Part shown: positions 8,137-12,646 of the stretch, piece by piece
Numbering within the stretch: the first letter of the stretch is position 1
Layout: each line of letters opens with the position of its first letter
NCBI GenBank assembly: GCA_002280485.1
Contig: NCED01000050.1
Coordinates: 1-12,646 of the forward strand
From: Caulobacterales bacterium 32-69-10
GTDB lineage: Bacteria; Pseudomonadota; Alphaproteobacteria; Caulobacterales; Caulobacteraceae
Reading direction: 5' to 3'
DNA length: 12,646 nt
Notes under the pieces: model-generated
What the model was told of the DNA's origin: nothing
What the model saw: the letters and a program-made list of their open reading frames with translations, nothing else
The model's database searches: none
Translations under genes and position numbers: made by a program

Positions 8137-8582
8137 GCGGTCTTCTCCCATCCACGCTCGCCCTGCTTCCAGTAGGAGACCGGCAGTCCCCGTCCCTTTA
8201 GCGTCTTCCAACTCGTCCGCGCCCCCGCGACGGCCGCCTCGTCGCGGCCGTCGAACAGGATCAGGCAACGCTCATAGGCGTCCAGGGCTCCCGGCTCGGC
8301 GCCGTCGAGGAGGAACAGGGCCTGGGCCCCGTTCGGCCCGTCCGGCCCCGTCGTGATCAGCACCGGCTGGCGCGCGTCCTGAGGCTCGCCCGCGACCCCG
8401 TGCGGCAGGAAGCTGTCCTCGCGGTAGCTCCACAGCCAGTCGTCGAGGTGCTGCGCCCGGTCGGGCGAAGGCGTGCGGACGAGCGCCCGCCAGCCCTTGG
8501 CCAGGGTCTTTTCCAGCAACTCGGGCAGGGCCTGGTCGAGGGCCGTCTGCTCCAGGTGGTAGAACCAGACCTCGCAGGTCAC
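8133..8582 (-). CDS. holC: DNA polymerase III subunit chi
   Basis: A 149-residue chi subunit, which links the clamp-loader complex (through psi where present) to single-stranded-DNA-binding protein at the replication fork. The N-terminus TCEVWFYHLE and the following helix (ALPELLEKTLAKGWRALVR), then LDDWLWSYREDSFLPHG and the late CLILFDG strand, are typical of HolC. The start is GTG at 8582, with GAGGAAG about 9 nt upstream inside the 3' end of pepA. Only 3 nt separate it from the pepA stop, and its stop overlaps the start of the lipoprotein gene. pepA-holC is a conserved proteobacterial pair. Alphaproteobacterial chi is slightly longer than that of E. coli at the C-terminus, as here. Confidence 0.93.
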   Translation of the reverse strand: MTCEVWFYHLEQTALDQALPELLEKTLAKGWRALVRTPSPDRAQHLDDWLWSYREDSFLPHGVAGEPQDARQPVLITTGPDGPNGAQALFLLDGAEPGALDAYERCLILFDGRDEAAVAGARTSWKTLKGRGLPVSYWKQGERGWEKTA

Positions 8583-8585
8583 GGC

Positions 8586-10070
8586 CTAGGCTTCCTCGTA
8601 CCTGTCCTTCACCAGCCGGTTCAGCAGGCGCACGCCATAGCCGGTGGCGCCTTCCGGGCTGGTGGGGACCGTGGAGGTCTTCTTCCAGGCGGTGCCGGCG
8701 ATATCGAGGTGCGCCCAGGGGCAGCCGTCGACGAAGCGCTGGATGAACAGGGCGGCGGTGATCGAGCCGCCGTACCGGCCGCCGATGTTCTTCATGTCGG
8801 CGATCGGGCTGTCGATCAGCTTCTCGTAGGCCGCCGGCAGAGGCATGCGCCACAGGGGCTCGGCCTCGGCGACGCCGGCGGCCAGGAGCTCCTCGGACAG
8901 GGCGTCGTTGTTGGAGAACAGGCCAGCGTAGTCGAAGCCGAGCGAGACGATGATCGCCCCGGTCAGGGTCGCCAGGTCGACGATGAACTTCGGGTTGAAC
9001 CGCTGCTTGCAGTACCAGACGGCGTCGGCCAGCACGAGGCGGCCTTCGGCGTCGGTATTGATCACCTCGATCGTCTGGCCGGACATGGAGGTGACCACGT
9101 CGCCGGGCCGCTGGGCGTTGGCGTCGGGCATGTTCTCGACCAGGCCGAGGATGCCCACCACATTGACCTTGGCCTTGCGCGCGGCGAGCACGTGCATCAG
9201 CCCGGCCACGGCGCCGGCGCCGCCCATGTCGAACTTCATGTCCTCCATGCCCTCGGCGGGCTTGATGGAGATGCCGCCGGTGTCGAAACAGACGCCCTTG
9301 CCGACGAAGGCGATGGGCTGGGCGTTCGGATCGGCCGCGCCCTTCCACTGGATCACGGCCAGCTGGCTCTCGCGGACAGAGCCCTGGCCGACGCCGAGCA
9401 GGGAGCCCATGCCGAGCTTCTCCATCTCGGCCTCGCCGAGGATCTCGACCACCAGGCCGAGGCTCTCGAGCGCCTTCACACGGCGCGCGAACTCTTCGGG
9501 GTAAAGCACGTTGGCCGGTTCGGAAACCAGGTCGCGGGTGAAGGCGACGCCGTCGGCGATGGCCGCCTGTTCGGCGAAGGCGGCGCGGGCCGCCTCGGGC
9601 TCGGCCGCGACGATGCGGACCGTCTCGATCGAGGGCTTGGCCTCGGGCTTCTCCTTGGTGCGGTAGCGGTCGAATCGGTAAGCGGCCAGGCGCACGCCAA
9701 GGCCGGCGCGAGCGGCGCCCGCCGCGTCCAACCCGTCGAAGTCCAGCACCAGGGTGGTCAGGCCCGAGGCCTTCACCGCCTGATAAGCGCTGGCCGCCGC
9801 CTGCTCGGCGCCGAGCCCGTCGAGGCCGTCCTTGGGACCCACGCCCACCACCAGCAGGCGGGCGGCGCCCACCCCGGCCGGGGCGAGGAAGTCCAGGGCG
9901 TGGCCCTTGGCCCCCTTGAACCGGCCGGCGGCGATGGCGGATGCGACCGCCCCGCCCGACGCGGCGTCGGCTCCTTGCGCAGCGGGCGATAGGGCCGCCC
10001 CGTCATAGGCCAGCACCGCCAGGACCGCCCCGTCCAGCGCCTCGGCCTTGCCAACGAACTGAATATCCAT
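8586..10070 (-). CDS. pepA: Leucyl aminopeptidase (M17 family)
   Basis: A 494-residue cytosolic M17 aminopeptidase with two metal ions, which removes N-terminal residues from peptides; in E. coli PepA also binds DNA in Xer recombination and carAB control. Metal and catalytic residues match E. coli with a constant offset of 12: K258, D263 ([10 protein letters not shown]), K270, D281 (MKFDMGGA), D340 and E342 with R344 in the signature [22 protein letters not shown] is also present. The N-terminal domain (about 1-160) is the variable macro-like domain. The ATG at 10070 has GAGGAG 6 nt upstream. It heads the operon with holC and the lipoprotein and is divergent from lptF, the arrangement seen in E. 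coli and many proteobacteria. Nothing is missing. Confidence 0.97.
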   Translation of the reverse strand: MDIQFVGKAEALDGAVLAVLAYDGAALSPAAQGADAASGGAVASAIAAGRFKGAKGHALDFLAPAGVGAARLLVVGVGPKDGLDGLGAEQAAASAYQAVKASGLTTLVLDFDGLDAAGAARAGLGVRLAAYRFDRYRTKEKPEAKPSIETVRIVAAEPEAARAAFAEQAAIADGVAFTRDLVSEPANVLYPEEFARRVKALESLGLVVEILGEAEMEKLGMGSLLGVGQGSVRESQLAVIQWKGAADPNAQPIAFVGKGVCFDTGGISIKPAEGMEDMKFDMGGAGAVAGLMHVLAARKAKVNVVGILGLVENMPDANAQRPGDVVTSMSGQTIEVINTDAEGRLVLADAVWYCKQRFNPKFIVDLATLTGAIIVSLGFDYAGLFSNNDALSEELLAAGVAEAEPLWRMPLPAAYEKLIDSPIADMKNIGGRYGGSITAALFIQRFVDGCPWAHLDIAGTAWKKTSTVPTSPEGATGYGVRLLNRLVKDRYEEA

Positions 10071-10163
10071 GCCGTACTCCTCGCGCCGGCGCGGCTGGGC
10101 GCAAGCTGCGGTTGATCTGCAAGCGGAAGCTTAGCCGTAATTGGCTGCCGCGCAGGGTTATGG

Positions 10164-10193
10164 TTGTGGCCCCGCGCGGGGGGCGTGTAGAAC
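10164..10193 (+). promoter_or_regulatory. Candidate promoter for lptF
   Basis: TTGTGGC (10164-10170), 15-17 nt of C and G, then TAGAAC (10188-10193) give a partial match to the Caulobacter housekeeping promoter: the last six bases of the -10 fit, the -35 has two mismatches. A perfect CCCCGCGCGGGG palindrome (10170-10181) sits in the spacer and could bind a regulator or be simple GC bias. The rest of the 194 bp pepA/lptF gap shows nothing else I can support. Confidence 0.25.
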
Positions 10194-10264
10194 ATGGGCC
10201 GCGCGGCCTTCCCCCGCAACACGGCGATTTACGGCGGCATACTGGGGCGGGCGCTCAAGGCCAT

Positions 10265-11422
10265 ATGCGACTGATCGAAGGCTATCTTTTCCGGCAGTTG
10301 CTCGCCCCCACCCTGGCGGCGGCCTTGGCCTTAGGCGCGGTCGCCCTGCTCAGCCAGAGCCTGTCGAGCCTCGACCTGATGGTCGATCAGCGCCAGAACG
10401 TGCTCGTGTTCGGCCGCATCGTCCTGCTGACCATGCCCCAGCTGATGTCGATGGTGCTGCCGATCGCGGTCTTCGTGGCCGCCCTGCTGGCGCTGAACCG
10501 GCTGCACATCGAGCAGGAGATCGTGATCTGCTTCGCCGCCGGCATGAGCCGCTGGCGGGTGGTGGCGCCGGCGGTGAAGCTGGCCACCCTGGCGGTGGTG
10601 CTGACCCTGGCCACCAACCTGTGGATCCAGCCCTGGTGCGCCCGCGAGATGCGCCAGGAGCTGTTTCGCATCCGCACCGACCTGGCCGCCGCCCTGGTCA
10701 AGCCGGGCGAGTTCACCCAGCCGACCCCCGGCCTGACCATCTATGTCCAGCAGGTCGAGCAGGGCGGCGTCCTGCGCAACCTGTTCATCTACCGCGAGAT
10801 GCCGGAGGGCGGCTCGACCACCTACACCGCCCGGCGCGGCATCGTCACCAAGCGCCACGGCGAGCCGGTGCTGGTCATGCAGGACGGCTCCAACGAGGGC
10901 TTCAATTCGTCCGGGGTGCTGAACTTCCTCGCCTTCGACGAATATACCCTGGAGCTGGGGCCCTATCTGAAGAGCGTGGACGTCCTCCACTTCAAGACCG
11001 CCGACCGCTATCTGCACGAGCTGGTCTATCCGGACCTGACCCAGGAGTGGGAGCAGCGCAACCGCAAGCAGATGCTGGCCGAGGCCCACTACCGGCTGGC
11101 CTCGCCGCTCTACAACTACGCCTTCATGATGCTGGCCCTGTGGGCCGTGCTGGGCGGGGCGTTCAGCCGGCTGGGCTACGGCAAGCGGGTGGCGCGCGCG
11201 GCCCTGATCGCGGCGGTGGTGCGGATCGTGGGCTTTGGCGTGCAGGCCGCGTGCACGTCGAACGTGGACCTCAACGTGCTGCAGTACCTCGTGCCCATCG
11301 CGCCCACCGCCCTGGCCTGGGCCGCCGTGTTCCGCAACGGGCCGCGCGCGCCCTCCGCCCGCGAGGAGCGCCGCCGCCGCCGGCGCGCCGGCGCGCCGCA
11401 GTTCGCAGGGGCCGGATCTTGA
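10265..11422 (+). CDS. lptF: LPS export ABC transporter permease LptF
   Basis: A 385-residue inner-membrane protein which, with LptG and the ATPase LptB, pulls lipopolysaccharide from the inner membrane and passes it to LptC. The ATG at 10265 (AAGG 4 nt upstream) begins MRLIEGYLFRQLLAPTLAAAL, the standard YjgP/YjgQ start. Three membrane segments lie at about residues 13-33, 55-77 and 100-120. The periplasmic beta-jellyroll domain follows (about 130-265), then three C-terminal membrane segments (about 284-370). The coupling-helix stretch LNRLHIEQEIVICFAAGMS is recognisable. The C-terminus ends in an Arg-rich cytoplasmic tail (REERRRRRRAG). The stop overlaps the lptG start (TTGA), so the pair is coupled. 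Divergent placement against pepA is conserved. Confidence 0.95.
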   Translation: MRLIEGYLFRQLLAPTLAAALALGAVALLSQSLSSLDLMVDQRQNVLVFGRIVLLTMPQLMSMVLPIAVFVAALLALNRLHIEQEIVICFAAGMSRWRVVAPAVKLATLAVVLTLATNLWIQPWCAREMRQELFRIRTDLAAALVKPGEFTQPTPGLTIYVQQVEQGGVLRNLFIYREMPEGGSTTYTARRGIVTKRHGEPVLVMQDGSNEGFNSSGVLNFLAFDEYTLELGPYLKSVDVLHFKTADRYLHELVYPDLTQEWEQRNRKQMLAEAHYRLASPLYNYAFMMLALWAVLGGAFSRLGYGKRVARAALIAAVVRIVGFGVQAACTSNVDLNVLQYLVPIAPTALAWAAVFRNGPRAPSAREERRRRRRAGAPQFAGAGS

Positions 11423-12050
11423 GCAAGGGCGTGCTGCGCCTCGGCCACATCGAGCGCTATGTCCTGGCCCGCACCCTGACGGGCGTCGGCGCGGCCCTGG
11501 CCGTGATCTCGTTCATCATCATGCTGATCGACTTCGTGGAGCTGTCGCGGACCGTGGGCACCCGCGCCCGCGACGCCAGCGTGCTCGACCTCTTCGCCCT
11601 GGCCCTGTTGCAGTCGCCGCAGGTGATCGTGCTCCTGCTGCCCTTCGCCTTCCTGTTCGGCGTGCTGTTCGCCTACATGAACCTGAACCGGCGCAGCGAG
11701 CTGATCGCCATGCGCGCCGCCGGGATCTCCGCCTGGCGCTTCATCCTGCCGGCGGCCATGGCCGCCGCCGTGATCGGCCTGTTCACCGTCACCGCCATCC
11801 ACCCCCTGGTCTCGCAGATGCACGCGCAGTTCGAGCGCAAACAGGCGACGATGATGGAGAACTACCTGCCCAGCGCCCCCAAGGCGATCTGGCTGCCGCC
11901 GCAGGGCGATGGGCGCAACATGATCCTGATCCGCGCCGGCTCGCGGGTCGGACCCGGGGTGCGCCTGAAGGACGTCACCATGCTGGTCTATCGCCGCGAG
12001 GCGGACGGGGGCTGGGCCTTCTCCCGCCGGGTCGACGCCCAGGATGCGCG
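11419..12050 (+). CDS. lptG: LPS export ABC transporter permease LptG, truncated at a junction
   Basis: The first about 210 residues of LptG, the partner of LptF. A TTG at 11419 overlaps the lptF stop and has AGGGG 7 nt upstream; a GTG at 11431 is an alternative. The sequence shows the N-terminal helix IERYVLARTLTGVGAALAV, three membrane segments (codons about 12-35, 55-80 and 105-125), the coupling motif NLNRRSELIAMRAAGISAWRF and the first part of the periplasmic domain, up to about FSRRVDAQDAR. LptG is usually about 360-380 residues, so the rest of the jellyroll and three membrane segments are missing. The reading frame stays open to the window end, but beyond about 12050 that is only the antisense of a phage terminase. 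As drawn, the protein could not work, and LptG is normally essential, so the break is suspect. Confidence 0.85.
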
Positions 12051-12051
12051 C
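12019..12051. other. Junction between lptG and an opposite-strand phage terminase
   Basis: On the plus strand this stretch reads as LptG (WAFSRRVDAQDAR); on the minus strand it reads as terminase (GARILGVDPAGEGP). Left of it only LptG is credible, right of it only terminase. The exact breakpoint cannot be fixed because the segment is acceptable to both proteins, as expected for a join at a short shared sequence. No direct repeat, tRNA end, integrase or insertion-sequence terminus is seen here. Confidence 0.7.
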
Positions 12052-12645
12052 GCCTTTGTCGAACATGGGCTTTGGCTGCCGGGCCAGACTGACCATCTCC
12101 GCGCTGATCAGGCCCTTCTCCGCGCCGCGCATGAACGCCATTTCTGGCGTGGCCGGGTACTCCTGATTGAACAGCGACACGTCGCCGGCAAAGTCGGTGG
12201 AGATCTTGGCGCGACGCCACGCCATCTGGCCGAGCGTGAGGCTGAACGCCTGCTGGTACTGGGCCTCGGCCTGGTCAAGAACGAAGCCTGCCGGCACCTC
12301 CTTGGTGTAGCCCTCCTCCCAGTACCACGGCACGAAGATCGCGATGAACTCGCTCTCGCCGCGCACCGCCATCGTCCATGCGGCGTGGAACGGGTTGCCA
12401 ATGCCGTTCCCAGTCGACTCGAACACGATCTCGGTGCCGGGCTCGTCCGGAATGGTCTGCCCGATGCCCGCCAGGTGGTCGAGGGCGTTCGGCCAGAAGG
12501 CCATTTCCGAGCCGTGGAAGTACTGCGCGGTGCCGCTGCGGCCCGTGGCCTTCGCGCCGGCGGTCGCCACCTTGTAGCGGCTGTCCAGCACGTTGAACCA
12601 CAGTTCCTTCGCGTTCTCGGCTGCCGTCTGCGGGCGCAGCTCGTC
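12020..12645 (-). CDS. Phage terminase large subunit, internal fragment
   Basis: About 208 residues from the middle of a large terminase, the ATP-driven motor and nuclease that packages phage DNA. The fragment enters from the right edge (ELRPQTAAENAKELWFNVLDS). It contains the late ATPase core, including SEMAFWPNA and the coupling motif in IVFESTGNGIGNPFHAAW (about 12394-12423). An aromatic-rich stretch follows (FVPWYWEEGYT), then SLFNQEYPATPEMAFM, typical of the hinge before the nuclease domain. It ends at GARILGVDPA, whose Asp (codon 12031-12033) is the first metal ligand of the RNase H-like nuclease. The Walker A side lies outside the window and the remaining nuclease residues are missing at the junction. 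Neighbouring phage genes cannot be seen. It is truncated at the same point as lptG. Confidence 0.85.
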
Positions 12646-12646
12646 G

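Noticed and set aside
8400..9992. A 530-codon plus-strand frame opposite holC and pepA
   Set aside because: Composition is that of an antisense frame (Gly, His, Asp, Val runs). pepA and holC on the other strand have all their conserved residues.
10194..10274. A 26-codon upstream frame whose end overlaps the lptF start, considered as a leader peptide
   Set aside because: No ribosome binding site precedes its ATG, the candidate promoter would start at or after it, and its sequence shows no regulatory amino-acid pattern.
11176..12591. A 471-codon open frame on the minus strand joining terminase to further sequence
   Set aside because: Only the part right of about 12020 resembles a terminase. 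The remainder is the antisense of lptG and lptF with His/Gly/Asp/Gln-rich low-complexity composition, a frame kept open by high GC.

Overview
The window is GC-rich (about 70% by eye), densely coded chromosomal DNA. Its gene content points to an alphaproteobacterium, most likely Caulobacteraceae (Caulobacter or Phenylobacterium type). Reasons: pepA-holC lies divergent from lptF-lptG, a good Caulobacter-type housekeeping promoter precedes ndk, GTG and TTG starts are common, and the paired intergenic palindromes contain motifs I associate with these genomes. The genus is an inference; no rRNA is present.

Layout. (1) 3-881 (+): 3' part of a hybrid sensor histidine kinase (ATPase domain plus receiver domain), convergent with 889-1800 (-), an exported metallo-beta-lactamase-fold hydrolase. 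(2) 1873-1987: a paired inverted-repeat element. (3) 2007-3155 (-): ribonuclease D, divergent from 3225-5106 (+), which holds purM and purN (steps 5 and 3 of purine synthesis, overlapping by 4 nt) and a 73-residue DUF2188-like protein. (4) 5113-5240: a second paired element in a convergent gap. (5) 5248-5667 (-): nucleoside diphosphate kinase with a recognisable promoter, divergent from 5773-7623 (+), a YheS-type ABC-F ATPase. (6) 7638-7756: a third paired element, again in a convergent gap. (7) 10070 down to 7777 (-): a tight operon of leucyl aminopeptidase, DNA polymerase III chi subunit, and a small lipoprotein with a probable I78 peptidase-inhibitor fold. (8) 10265 onward (+): lptF and lptG, the permease subunits that extract lipopolysaccharide from the inner membrane.

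The right end is abnormal. At about 12019-12051 lptG stops looking like LptG and the opposite strand becomes a phage large terminase. The terminase breaks at the first catalytic aspartate of its nuclease domain. Two genes truncated at one point, with no att site, integrase or insertion sequence, fit an assembly chimera or illegitimate join better than a normal prophage.

Most of the window is conserved housekeeping sequence, and I see no convincing new multi-gene system. The items most worth a second look are the lptG/terminase junction, the three paired palindromic elements (at least two with non-matching inner hairpins between conserved outer arms), and the cysteine-rich I78-like lipoprotein translationally coupled to holC.
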